From positions 1 through 64,000 of the forward strand of contig ONAL01000001.1 in NCBI GenBank assembly GCA_900315785.1: a DNA stretch of 64,000 nucleotides, in the 5' to 3' direction. The stretch is from an uncultured Eubacteriales bacterium. Its GTDB lineage: Bacteria > Bacillota > Clostridia > Oscillospirales > Acutalibacteraceae. The position numbers and the translations under genes are program-made. The notes under the pieces were generated by a model. It had not been told where the DNA came from. It saw nothing but the letters and a program-made list of their open reading frames with translations, and did no database searches. Below are positions 9,130 to 16,973 of the stretch, one piece after another (positions within the stretch are counted from its first letter, which is position 1; every line of letters begins with the position of its first letter).

Positions 9130-9708
9130 TCAGATAAATAATTCTCGGTTAATCAAGTCCTCGAGCCTGTCGCGTTCTGCCGCGATAATCGCCTTAAACT
9201 CCATATTTTCCTCAATATCGCCGTGCTTGAGGATGAATCCGCCGTCGATATCAGCCGCCTTGTCGCTCACTTTCGCGTCAAGACCGTTAGCTCTGAGCTT
9301 ATACTCAAAGTCAAGGGGGAGACGGTTCAAATCCTTTTGATTAAGTATGATTTCTCCGTTCATTCCGCTGAGCTTTGAAGCAAGCTTGTAAATGGCGTTG
9401 AAGTATTCCTCGTGTTCAAGGTTCAGGAGCTTTTCAAGAACCATACCGACTGTTTTGTCGATTTCCTCACGGCGTTTTTTAAGAAGCTCATTTCTGATTT
9501 CAAGCTCCGCTTTGCTCTTTGCGGCAGCCTTTATCTGAGCAATCTTCTTGCTTTCCTTTTCGAGGTGAGCCTTTTTGATTGTCTCAATCTCAGCCTTGGC
9601 TTCATCTATAACCTTGTCGTATTGAGCCTGTGCCTCAAGCTCAATCGCTTTTACGCTTTCGTCGCAGTCTGATTTAATACGGTTTATGATTTTTTCTCCA
9701 CCGCTCAT
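9130..9708 (-). CDS. atpE: V-type ATP synthase subunit E (peripheral stalk)
   Basis: A 192-residue subunit with a long N-terminal coiled coil (~10-95, rich in Ala, Glu and Lys) and a globular C-terminal domain ending in DIEENMEFKAIIAAERDRLEDLINRELF, the usual end of subunit E. It pairs with the small coiled-coil H/G subunit encoded first in the operon to make the peripheral stator stalk holding the A3B3 head. Length is normal. An AAAGGCGGTG ribosome site lies upstream of ATG. Confidence 0.93.
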   Translation of the reverse strand: MSGGEKIINRIKSDCDESVKAIELEAQAQYDKVIDEAKAEIETIKKAHLEKESKKIAQIKAAAKSKAELEIRNELLKKRREEIDKTVGMVLEKLLNLEHEEYFNAIYKLASKLSGMNGEIILNQKDLNRLPLDFEYKLRANGLDAKVSDKAADIDGGFILKHGDIEENMEFKAIIAAERDRLEDLINRELFI

Positions 9709-9736
9709 ACAGACACCGCCTTTCTCTTATTCGGCA

Positions 9737-10216
9737 TTAGATTTTGATTGCAGGTACGGAGATAACTACGAGCAGAGATACGATGAACGCAAGCAGAGCG
9801 TAAATCTCAACGAGTGTTACCGATACCATAGCCTTGGAGAAGTTTCTGTCGTCCTTAGCGCTCATTGCGATACCCGATACGGAAGCGCGGCCCTGTGCGA
9901 AGCCTGAAACCATACCGCCGATACCGATAGCGAGAGAAGCGCCGAGATAAGCGAGACCCTGCATAACTGTGGGAATGCTGCCGCCGAGAACGCCGCAGTT
10001 TACAAGAATAAGGAAGCCTACGATAAAGCCGTAAAGTCCCTGTGTACCCGGAAGAAGTGTTAAAACGAGCATTTTACCGAACTTTGAAGAATCCTCGGAG
10101 AGAACTCCCATAGAAGCCTGTGCTGCGCCGCCTACGCCCTTTGCGGAACCGAAGCCCGCGAGAGCTGTAGCGATTGAAGCGCCTACAATAGCGAAAAAGA
10201 TACCATTAGAAAACAT
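9737..10216 (-). CDS. atpK: V-type ATP synthase subunit K (rotor ring proteolipid), Na+-type motif
   Basis: A 159-residue, four-helix proteolipid made of two fused hairpins, each with Gly/Ala-rich helices. The ion-binding glutamate is E137 in VEIYALL. The set L55-P-G-T58-Q59, Q108 (GFAQGRAS) and E137 matches in order and spacing the residues that bind Na+ in the Enterococcus hirae NtpK ring (L61, T64, Q65, Q110, E139). I therefore infer sodium rather than proton coupling. The first hairpin lacks its own carboxylate, as expected for a duplicated V-type proteolipid. An AGGAGG ribosome site lies inside the end of atpI, giving strong expression of the multi-copy ring protein. Confidence 0.95.
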   Translation of the reverse strand: MFSNGIFFAIVGASIATALAGFGSAKGVGGAAQASMGVLSEDSSKFGKMLVLTLLPGTQGLYGFIVGFLILVNCGVLGGSIPTVMQGLAYLGASLAIGIGGMVSGFAQGRASVSGIAMSAKDDRNFSKAMVSVTLVEIYALLAFIVSLLVVISVPAIKI

Positions 10217-10217
10217 A

Positions 10218-12197
10218 TTACTTATCCTCCTGAATTTTAATGTATTTACTATTTAACGAAAACGGTTCAAATTCTTCTCCGCCGCCTTCGTAAAACTTAC
10301 TGAACATTTCTACGTACTGAAGTCTCATTGTATGTACGTAGGAGCCTAACGCGTTAAGTCCGATGTTGATTGCGTGACCTACAAGCATAATGACTATCAT
10401 AAATATCAAGCCCACAACGCTCCTGCCGAACATTGTCGAGAGCATATTGAACACCTGAGCCATAACGCCTGTTGTCAGTCCGAGAGCAAGAAGTCTCGAG
10501 TAACTGAGCAGGTCGCTGATGTAGCTTGTGACGTCATACAGTGAAGCCAGACCGCCGATTACCTTACCAAAGCCCTTTTTGTCGCGACCCTGAGTAAGCA
10601 CAAGACCGACGGCGCTCACGATTGCGATTCCCGCGCCAATCATCATTACGGTCTGAGTTGTTGCCATTCCCACGCCGAGAACCGCAAAGCCTGTCAGCAT
10701 CAGCATCCAGAGACCTGTGTCAAAGAACGCCGCCTTATAGTCCTTTTCCTTGAAGCAGATATAGAACTTACAGCCCATACCGACAAGGATGTGAACAAGA
10801 CCGAACGCGATGGAGATTATCATCAGCATCAAAGCGTCCTTCTGCGGGTCGAGAGTAGGCCAGGGCAAAATCTCAGTCATTTTGACGTTAGCGCCTGTGA
10901 AGTAGTTGTACAGAGCCGCGGGAGCGTCTCCGAAGATACTTCCGAAAATCAAGCCCCAAATCATCGTTGAAACTCCGCAATACTGGAAGAGCTTGAGGTT
11001 GTTTCTCATTCTCTCGTCAGGCTTGAAGATTTTCAGAACAATTCCGATAACTACGACCATCAAGAAACCGTAGCCTGCGTCCGAGAACATCATTCCGAAG
11101 AAGAAGTAGAAGAAGAACGCAAGAATAGGTGTGGGGTCGATATCTCCCTTTGACGGAGCCGCGTACATTGTCAGAATATTCTGAGCGGGCTTCGAGAAGC
11201 GGTTGTTCTTGAGCTTAACGGGAGCGTCGTCGCCCGCGTCGGCAAACTCTACATAACAGGTTGCCACACGCTCACAGAGCGCTCTGAGCTTTTCGCTGTC
11301 CTCTTCGGGAATATATCCGTTAATCACGAAAACGTGACGTGTATGGTCAAGCTCGTTGATAACGTTGTACTTATCGGCTCTGATTCTGAAATAATCCTGA
11401 GTGGTTTTAATCTCCTCACGTCTGTCAGCCAGACTGATTATTTCCTTGATGCATTCGTCGTTTTCAGCCTCAATTTTTATCAGCTGTTTGTTAAGTCTCT
11501 CAGCCTTTTGCTTCGGCGTATGACTTGTCGGGCTCATCGGTTTGGAGAAGCCGAGAGTTCTCAGCACGTCCTCTGCCATAGTCTTTTGACTTATGGGTGC
11601 AAAGAGCACAAAACAGGTGATATTGTTCTGAGAGAACACAAGCTCGCTTTCAAACTCAAGCTTCGGGTTTTCCTCGGCGATTCTTTCCTTTAATGAAGCC
11701 TCTGTATAAGCAGAGGGGAGAGAGCCGATAAAAACTGCCGTGGACTTGGTATCCTGAGTGTTCAGAGGAATATCAAGGTTTTTCCACGCTTCGAGCTGTG
11801 CTAGGGTTGTGTTAATCCTGACCTTTTCTGCGGCGTTATCCGTCAGCTTCTTGTTGAGAGAGATTATCCTGTTGCATACAGTCATAACCTCGCCTGCATT
11901 TGAAGCAATTACGCCGATTTCGTCGGGGTCAATTTCGCGCCGACCCTTAAACGAGTCGAGCAGTCCCTTTTTCTCGCGAACGTATTCGTCAAGGATTTTG
12001 AGCGAGGTCTCTGTGAGGGAGACGTTTCTCTCGAATACCTGCATCTGAGAGGTCATATCGACCTTTGAAAAGCCGTTTTCGGACCTATCGCGCTTCTTAA
12101 CCTGAATCAGCGCGCTGTCCTGCAAATGCTCCAAAAGCCGTTTTCTGTCCTCACGCAGAGCGACGATACGAACGGATTCCATTTTCATTTTTGCCAA
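10218..12197 (-). CDS. atpI: V-type ATP synthase subunit I (a-type stator)
   Basis: A 659-residue stator membrane subunit. The N-terminal half is cytosolic with coiled-coil segments (~90-125 and 230-270). The C-terminal half carries about seven to eight membrane helices. DPTPILAFFFYFFFGMMFSDAGYG and the late SYSRLLALGLTTGVMAQ helix are conserved and contain the arginine that faces the ring glutamate. It forms the ion half-channels with subunit K. The start is TTG at 12197 with GGTGA seven bases upstream; the downstream in-frame ATGs lack a ribosome site. The gene follows atpH after a 31-base gap. Confidence 0.95.
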   Translation of the reverse strand: MAKMKMESVRIVALREDRKRLLEHLQDSALIQVKKRDRSENGFSKVDMTSQMQVFERNVSLTETSLKILDEYVREKKGLLDSFKGRREIDPDEIGVIASNAGEVMTVCNRIISLNKKLTDNAAEKVRINTTLAQLEAWKNLDIPLNTQDTKSTAVFIGSLPSAYTEASLKERIAEENPKLEFESELVFSQNNITCFVLFAPISQKTMAEDVLRTLGFSKPMSPTSHTPKQKAERLNKQLIKIEAENDECIKEIISLADRREEIKTTQDYFRIRADKYNVINELDHTRHVFVINGYIPEEDSEKLRALCERVATCYVEFADAGDDAPVKLKNNRFSKPAQNILTMYAAPSKGDIDPTPILAFFFYFFFGMMFSDAGYGFLMVVVIGIVLKIFKPDERMRNNLKLFQYCGVSTMIWGLIFGSIFGDAPAALYNYFTGANVKMTEILPWPTLDPQKDALMLMIISIAFGLVHILVGMGCKFYICFKEKDYKAAFFDTGLWMLMLTGFAVLGVGMATTQTVMMIGAGIAIVSAVGLVLTQGRDKKGFGKVIGGLASLYDVTSYISDLLSYSRLLALGLTTGVMAQVFNMLSTMFGRSVVGLIFMIVIMLVGHAINIGLNALGSYVHTMRLQYVEMFSKFYEGGGEEFEPFSLNSKYIKIQEDK

Positions 12198-12228
12198 TTT
12201 AGCATCACCACACTTTATGAATAACTGC

Positions 12229-12540
12229 TTAGCTTAAAACTGCCTTAACGGCATTGTCGATAACAGCGGGGCGGTTTCTCTCAGCGGTTTTGTGAATCAA
12301 ATCGCATTTGTCGCTCGCTGCTTTTTCTGCTTTTTCGCGGATTCTTTCGCTGTCTGATTCTGCTTCGGCGTACTTCTTTTCGCTCTCGGCGTTGAGCTCT
12401 TCAACAGCCTTAGCCTTGAGGGACTGTGCGTCCTTCTTGGCGTCCTCAAGCTTTTTCTGAGCAGCCTTACGGGCGTCGCTTTCGCGGTTTTTGAAGTCGT
12501 CCTCAGCTTGTCTGATAGCGTCTAAAATATCTTTTGCCAT
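12229..12540 (-). CDS. atpH: V-type ATP synthase small coiled-coil subunit (H/G-type)
   Basis: A 103-residue protein that is almost entirely charged heptad coiled coil (Ala/Lys/Glu/Asp, residues ~5-85). The N-terminus ILDAIRQAEDDF resembles the archaeal AhaH/bacterial small G-like subunit. Its position as first gene of a V-ATPase operon, just before subunit I, supports partnership with subunit E in the peripheral stalk. AAGGAG lies before ATG, and a good promoter sits 56-84 bases upstream. Confidence 0.85.
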   Translation of the reverse strand: MAKDILDAIRQAEDDFKNRESDARKAAQKKLEDAKKDAQSLKAKAVEELNAESEKKYAEAESDSERIREKAEKAASDKCDLIHKTAERNRPAVIDNAVKAVLS

Positions 12541-12595
12541 AACATACTCCTTTAAAATGAATTTTTATGGACTTAAACTTGCATACATCCTAAAC

Positions 12596-12624
12596 ATAAT
12601 ACCACATTTTAGCGTATTAATCAA
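12596..12624 (-). promoter_or_regulatory. Promoter of the V-type ATPase operon
   Basis: Minus-strand TTGATT (12624-12619) and TATTAT (12601-12596) have 17-nt spacing. The predicted leader to atpH is about 50 nt and shows no strong structure. It is the only sigma-A-like promoter I see upstream of the nine-gene operon. Confidence 0.65.
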
Positions 12625-12757
12625 TAAAAAACTACCCTAAAATATAAACAAAATTAATCTTTTGATTATTTTTTAGTCATTAGCTGATTTATGTTTAAAA
12701 GTGCAGCGTTATTGTCTCGTTTGCGTTTGGCTTCTAATCTCGCCGTTAGATACCAAT

Positions 12758-12797
12758 AAAAAAACCAAACCACCCAACTTGGGTGGCTTGGTTTTTT
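12758..12797 (-). terminator. Terminator of tRNA-Ser(CGA)
   Basis: A long near-perfect hairpin (CCAAGCCACCCAA paired with TTGGGTGGTTTGG on the minus strand) starts right after the tRNA CCA end and is followed by a T-run. The rest of the interval 12625-12757 holds no gene or structure that I can support. Confidence 0.85.
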
Positions 12798-12885
12798 GGC
12801 GGAGACGGCGAGATTCGAACTCGCGGGGGATTGCTCCCTAACTGATTTCGAGTCAGCCCCGTTATGACCACTTCGATACGTCTCC
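12797..12885 (-). tRNA. tRNA-Ser (anticodon CGA), CCA encoded
   Basis: On the minus strand the acceptor GGAGACG pairs with CGTCTCC, followed by G and an encoded CCA. The anticodon loop CTCGAAA between GCTGA and TCAGT gives CGA, reading the serine codon UCG. It has a long variable arm (GGGAGCAATCCC region) and a canonical T loop GTTCGAATC. The length of 89 nt fits a class II tRNA. Together with the GGA isoacceptor at 123-214, two of the serine tRNAs lie in this window. Confidence 0.97.
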
Positions 12886-12900
12886 GTATTCAGCTTATAT

Positions 12901-12929
12901 ATTTTACTTTGAAAAACTAATTTTGTCAA
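12901..12929 (-). promoter_or_regulatory. Promoter for tRNA-Ser(CGA)
   Basis: Minus-strand TTGACA (12929-12924) and TAAAAT (12906-12901) have 17-nt spacing, ending 15 bases before the tRNA. It is divergent from the cwlJ-like gene. Confidence 0.7.
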
Positions 12930-12931
12930 GT

Positions 12932-12962
12932 ATTACTTTTCAGCATAGTATAAAAAAGTAAT
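12932..12962 (+). promoter_or_regulatory. Inverted repeat with CATAGTAT box upstream of the cwlJ-like gene
   Basis: Nine-base arms ATTACTTTT (12932-12940) and AAAAGTAAT (12954-12962) enclose CATAGTAT (12944-12951). The box resembles the -10 element of sporulation sigma-E/sigma-K promoters (CATA followed by an AT-rich part). It lies about 42 bases before the translation start. A sporulation promoter is the simplest reading; the -35 match is weak. Confidence 0.4.
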
Positions 12963-12992
12963 CGCAGTAATTTAATTAAGGCGGTGGTGGAT

Positions 12993-13424
12993 TTGGCTTT
13001 TTCAGACAGAGAGCTTTTGGCTCGTCTTATTCAATGTGAAGCGGGCGGCGAGACCGATGAGGGTATGCGTGCTGTGGCGTCGGTAGTTATGAATCGTGTG
13101 AACGCGCCGAACGGAGAATTTGCCAGAGTATCAAACGGAGGAGACGTCAGGGCAATTATTATGCAGGAGGGTCAGTTTACCTGTACCAGAACGGTAAACA
13201 ACACTCAGAACATCTATAATATGAACCCTACGGGTATTCACTATGATATAGCCGACTGGGCTTTGGCAGGAAACACGACCGCGTCTGTCGGTAATTCGCT
13301 GTTTTTCTTCAATCCGTTTTCTTCGGAATGTCCCAACTATTTTCCGTCCCGAATCGGAATTATATATAATAAAATCGGCAAACACTGCTTTTACGCTCCG
13401 ACTGCCGCGTATAAAGACACCTGA
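12993..13424 (+). CDS. Spore cortex/cell-wall hydrolase, SleB/CwlJ family (Hydrolase_2)
   Basis: About 143 residues forming one Hydrolase_2 catalytic domain with no signal peptide, as in CwlJ (SleB has a signal and a binding domain). Hallmarks are LLARLIQCEAGGETDEG with the catalytic Glu, VVMNRVNAP, FTCTR and the C-terminal GKHCFY motif. CwlJ-type enzymes degrade cortex peptidoglycan during germination and need GerQ, which is encoded immediately downstream. TTG at 12993 is chosen because AAGGCGGTG, a one-mismatch Shine-Dalgarno, ends six bases before it. Two GTG codons at 12984 and 12987 overlap that Shine-Dalgarno. The gene is likely expressed in the mother cell. Confidence 0.85.
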   Translation: MAFSDRELLARLIQCEAGGETDEGMRAVASVVMNRVNAPNGEFARVSNGGDVRAIIMQEGQFTCTRTVNNTQNIYNMNPTGIHYDIADWALAGNTTASVGNSLFFFNPFSSECPNYFPSRIGIIYNKIGKHCFYAPTAAYKDT

Positions 13425-13436
13425 GGAGGTAAACTT

Positions 13437-14045
13437 ATGACAGGTAACGATGACCACAACGAGGTCAACAAATTCAACAGCATAGATTTAAATGACTTGT
13501 ATAATCTAAACCGCTGCCTCGGCGGCGTTTGTGTCAGCAACACAGCTCCGTCGGGATTTCCCACAAACTCTGTGGAGAATATCGTTATGGATCCGTACAC
13601 AAACACGGTCAGAGGTGCCGAGCTTCTGAGCGCCAGAGATGAGGCTGCTTTCAAGGATTCGAGCCCGATTATCGGCAATCCGCAGCAGATGTATCAGCCT
13701 ATCACAAAATCTCAGAGCGAGCTTTATCCCACACCTGCAATTGTTCAGGAAGAAATTGAACAGAACGATAAGCAGAACAACAGGGAAGAGCCCGACTCCG
13801 CAGAGGACTTGTTCTTGCCTTATGAGGTCACAAGAGAAAGCCTGCAATACTTAAACGGCTTTATCAGAACACAGATAGGTCGAAGGGTAACAATTGACTT
13901 TCTGCTCGGAAGCGATACCTTGACGTCTAAAACAGGCTATCTTCTCGCCGTAGCTCAGAATTACCTTTTGTTAAACGAGCTTGATACCAACGATGTGACA
14001 GCCTGTGACCTTTACACAATGAAGTTTATACGCTTCTATTATTAA
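13437..14045 (+). CDS. GerQ-like spore coat protein
   Basis: 202 residues. The first ~130 are low-complexity, Asn/Pro/Gln-rich and probably disordered. The C-terminal ~75 (from about ESLQYLNGFIRTQIGRRV) form a small beta-rich domain with the pattern GRRVTIDFLLG, TGYLLAVAQNYLLL and DLYTMKFIRFY, which fits the GerQ domain. GerQ holds CwlJ in the spore coat. The position 12 bases after the cwlJ-like gene, with an excellent GAGGAGGT ribosome site, reproduces the bicistronic cwlJ-gerQ arrangement known in Bacillus cereus-group genomes. Its stop overlaps the convergent hemW gene by 4 bases. Confidence 0.75.
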   Translation: MTGNDDHNEVNKFNSIDLNDLYNLNRCLGGVCVSNTAPSGFPTNSVENIVMDPYTNTVRGAELLSARDEAAFKDSSPIIGNPQQMYQPITKSQSELYPTPAIVQEEIEQNDKQNNREEPDSAEDLFLPYEVTRESLQYLNGFIRTQIGRRVTIDFLLGSDTLTSKTGYLLAVAQNYLLLNELDTNDVTACDLYTMKFIRFYY

Positions 14046-15142
14046 ATTAATTCGGCTAAAATGCTGTTTGATACAAGAAAGCCCTTGGGGGTAAAGCTTA
14101 CTTTATCCCCGTCATAGTCCATTAAACCTAAAGCAGAATATTTCTTAATTTTCTTTAAGAAGTCTTTGTCGGAGAAATCGCCAAAGGCTTCTTTGCATTT
14201 ATTGATACTCAGTCCTTCCTTGAGCCTGAGCCTGAGCATTATGTATTCCTCTGCGCTTCCACCCTTGCCGTCGTCGATGATAACGTCGTTTTTGAAGCTT
14301 TGGAGCGAACGTTCATAGAAAAATCTTTTGCCGTCCATAAACGAGTGTGCCGCGGGACCGATTCCGAGGTAATCGTCAAGCTTCCAGTACTTGGTGTTGT
14401 GCTTGCTCTCGAACCCTTCAATCGAAAAGTTCGAAATCTCGTACTGCTTAAAGCCCTTCTTGTCAAGATAATCCACGGCAAAAAGATAGAGCTCGGCGGT
14501 TTCGTCCTCGTCGGGGAAGCTGTATTTGTCCCTGCGATTATAGAAAACAGTGTTTTCTTCAAGCTTAAGAATATACGACGAAATATGCTTTGCTCCGATA
14601 TCGGCGCAGAAGTCAATGGAATTCTTGAGCGATTCCTTTGTCTGGTCGGGAATACCCATCATCAAATCAAGGGAGATGTTATCAATTCCCGATTTTCTAA
14701 TCAGAGAAACCGTGTCCTTTACATCGTCAAGGCTGTGGATTCTGCCGAGAGTTTTCATTTCGTTTTCGTTCGCGGATTGAAGCCCGAGAGACACGCGGTT
14801 AAGCCCCAAGGCTCGAAGCCTTTCAAAGTCAAGCTTTTTGCCTGAGTCGGGGTTCGCTTCAAGCGTAATTTCAGCGTCATCGGTTACGGTAAAGCTGTTC
14901 CTTATACACGAAAGAATATCCGACAAAAGCTCGGTTCCGAGAACGCTCGGAGTTCCGCCGCCGAAATAAACCGTATCCGTAATTTTATTAGTCTTTTTGC
15001 CCCAAAGCCTGATTTTTTCTTTCAGAACATCGGCGTATTCCTCATATCCCGTTTTATCCGAACGCATACTAAAAAAATCGCAGTAAGGGCATTTACTGCG
15101 ACAAAAGGGGATATGAATATAAAGTCCGAGCGAATTATTCAT
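14042..15142 (-). CDS. hemW: Radical SAM heme chaperone HemW-like protein
   Basis: 366 residues. The N-terminal LYIHIPFCRSKCPYCDF gives the CxxxCxxC radical SAM motif plus the fourth Cys/Phe context typical of HemW (formerly HemN-like). GGGTPS and ITLEANPDS follow, then RVSLGLQS and the C-terminal HemN_C domain with GIGPAAHSF. HemW proteins bind heme and deliver it to target enzymes; they are not coproporphyrinogen dehydrogenases. AGGAG lies before ATG. A structured leader with its own promoter precedes the gene. The gene is single and convergent with gerQ. Confidence 0.9.
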   Translation of the reverse strand: MNNSLGLYIHIPFCRSKCPYCDFFSMRSDKTGYEEYADVLKEKIRLWGKKTNKITDTVYFGGGTPSVLGTELLSDILSCIRNSFTVTDDAEITLEANPDSGKKLDFERLRALGLNRVSLGLQSANENEMKTLGRIHSLDDVKDTVSLIRKSGIDNISLDLMMGIPDQTKESLKNSIDFCADIGAKHISSYILKLEENTVFYNRRDKYSFPDEDETAELYLFAVDYLDKKGFKQYEISNFSIEGFESKHNTKYWKLDDYLGIGPAAHSFMDGKRFFYERSLQSFKNDVIIDDGKGGSAEEYIMLRLRLKEGLSINKCKEAFGDFSDKDFLKKIKKYSALGLMDYDGDKVSFTPKGFLVSNSILAELI

Positions 15143-15158
15143 AAAAGTCTCCTAAAAA

Positions 15159-15188
15159 GGGGTGAGGCAGAAACTACTGTCTCTGCCC
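15159..15188 (-). promoter_or_regulatory. Attenuator-like hairpin in the hemW leader
   Basis: On the minus strand GGGGCAGA and TCTGCC...CCCC can pair (six contiguous pairs plus an outer GG/CC part), followed immediately by TTTTT and then the AGGAG ribosome site. With the promoter at 15270-15242 this falls inside a leader of about 90 nt. It could be a transcription attenuator; no ligand or known riboswitch class is recognisable. Confidence 0.35.
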
Positions 15189-15241
15189 CAAATTTGGAAG
15201 GTATATGAAAAAATAGGAAAAAATCAATATTTATTACAATT

Positions 15242-15270
15242 ATATTACAATAAATTTACAGCCTTGTCAA
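15242..15270 (-). promoter_or_regulatory. Promoter for hemW
   Basis: Minus-strand TTGACA (15270-15265) and TAATAT (15247-15242) have 17-nt spacing. The transcript would start near 15235, giving a leader of about 90 nt. Confidence 0.55.
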
Positions 15271-15319
15271 GCCTTTTATGTAAAAAATTTCACTAATTGA
15301 ATAAATCTTTTTTAACTTA

Positions 15320-15349
15320 TTGACATTCACAAGCTAAAAATAGTAAAAT
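15320..15349 (+). promoter_or_regulatory. Promoter for prfC
   Basis: TTGACA (15320-15325) and TAAAAT (15344-15349) have 18-nt spacing, 43 bases before the prfC ATG. Confidence 0.6.
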
Positions 15350-15392
15350 ACTACTGTTTGATTAGATTTTATGGTAATTTTTGGAGGATAAT

Positions 15393-16973
15393 ATGGCGGA
15401 TTTAAGAGAAGAAATAAACAGGCGAAGAACCTTCGCTATCATTTCTCACCCCGACGCAGGTAAGACAACGCTTACGGAAAAGCTCCTTTTATACGGCGGA
15501 GCTATTAACCTTGCGGGTTCGGTCAAGGGCAAAAAGACAGCAAAGCACGCTGTTTCCGACTGGATGGAAATCGAGAAGCAGAGAGGTATTTCCGTAACCT
15601 CTTCCGTGCTCCAGTTTAACTATGACGGCTTTTGCATAAATATTCTTGATACACCCGGACATCAGGACTTCTCGGAGGATACCTACAGAACTCTTATGGC
15701 GGCTGACTCGGCTGTAATGGTTATCGACGCGTCAAAGGGTGTTGAGAACCAGACCAAGAAGCTCTTTAAGGTATGCGTAATGCGTCACATACCGATTATC
15801 ACTTTTATCAACAAAATGGACAGAGACGCTCAGAGCCCGTTTGATTTGCTCGAGGATATCGAGAACGTGCTCGGAATCAACACCTGCCCGATGAACTGGC
15901 CTATCGGTTCGGGCAAGGAATTCAAGGGCGTTTATGACAGAGAGAGCAAGGCTGTGCTTGCTTTCACAGCTAACAACGGTCAGAAAGAGGTAGAGGAAGA
16001 GATTATTCCAATCGACGACAGCCGACTCGATGAACTCCTTGAGGATAAGAAACAGGATTTAATCGACGATATTGAGCTGCTCGACGGTGCGGGCGACGAG
16101 TTCGACCTCGACGCTGTAAGAGCGGGAACGCTCACTCCCGTGTTCTTCGGTTCCGCGCTCACAAACTTCGGCGTTGAGCCCTTCCTTGAACAGTTCCTTA
16201 AACTTACACCGCCGCCTCTGGCAAGAGAAACCGTGGACGGAATAGTTGATACCGACTCCGATTTCTCGGCGTTTGTGTTCAAAATTCAGGCGAATATGAA
16301 CAAGGCTCACCGTGACAGAATCGCGTTTATGCGAATCTGCTCGGGTAAGTTTGAAAAGGATATGGAAGTATACCATCTTCAGGGTGAAAAGAAAATGCGC
16401 CTTTCACAGCCTCAGCAGATTATGGCACAGGAGAGAGCAGTTATTGATGAAGCCTACGCGGGCGATATCATCGGCGTTTTTGACCCGGGTATCTTTATGA
16501 TAGGCGATACGGTCTGTACAGCTAAGAATAAAGTCAGATACAAGGGTATTCCGACCTTTGCGCCCGAGCACTTCTGCCTTGTCAGGCAAAAGGACACGAT
16601 GAAGCGCAAGCAGTTTATCAAGGGTATTTCTCAGATTGCACAGGAAGGCGCAATCCAGATTTTCCAGGAGCTTGACGCAGGTATGGAAGAGGTCATAGTC
16701 GGCGTTGTCGGCGTGCTCCAGTTCGACGTTCTTAAATACAGACTTGAGAACGAGTACAATGTCGAAATCATTATGGAGAACCTTCCGTTTGAATATATCC
16801 GCTGGATTGAGAACGAGGATATCGACCCCAAGGAGCTAGACCTTGCTTCGGATACAAAGCGTATTCAGGACTTAAAGGGCAACAAGCTTCTGCTCTTCAC
16901 TAGCTTCTGGAGTATCGACTGGGCGCTTGACCACAACAAGGAGCTCAGATTACAGGAATTCGGTAACGCGTAA
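15393..16973 (+). CDS. prfC: Peptide chain release factor 3 (RF3)
   Basis: 526 residues, the normal length. This translational GTPase removes RF1/RF2 from ribosomes after termination. G1 HPDAGKTT at ~19-26, G2/switch region with RGISVTSSV, G3 DTPGHQDF, and G4 NKMD are all present, and the family-specific GSVKGKKTAKHAVSDWM follows G1. The C-terminal RF3-CTD includes LQFDVLKYRLENEYNVEI. ATG at 15393 is chosen because GGAGG ends five bases before it; an in-frame TTG at 15381 overlaps that site. Its TAA shares one base with the next gene's ATG (TAATG). Confidence 0.97.
   Translation: MADLREEINRRRTFAIISHPDAGKTTLTEKLLLYGGAINLAGSVKGKKTAKHAVSDWMEIEKQRGISVTSSVLQFNYDGFCINILDTPGHQDFSEDTYRTLMAADSAVMVIDASKGVENQTKKLFKVCVMRHIPIITFINKMDRDAQSPFDLLEDIENVLGINTCPMNWPIGSGKEFKGVYDRESKAVLAFTANNGQKEVEEEIIPIDDSRLDELLEDKKQDLIDDIELLDGAGDEFDLDAVRAGTLTPVFFGSALTNFGVEPFLEQFLKLTPPPLARETVDGIVDTDSDFSAFVFKIQANMNKAHRDRIAFMRICSGKFEKDMEVYHLQGEKKMRLSQPQQIMAQERAVIDEAYAGDIIGVFDPGIFMIGDTVCTAKNKVRYKGIPTFAPEHFCLVRQKDTMKRKQFIKGISQIAQEGAIQIFQELDAGMEEVIVGVVGVLQFDVLKYRLENEYNVEIIMENLPFEYIRWIENEDIDPKELDLASDTKRIQDLKGNKLLLFTSFWSIDWALDHNKELRLQEFGNA

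Noticed and set aside
12666..12929. Minus-strand 87-codon open frame
   Set aside because: It runs across tRNA-Ser(CGA) and its terminator; such frames through tRNA genes are a common artefact.
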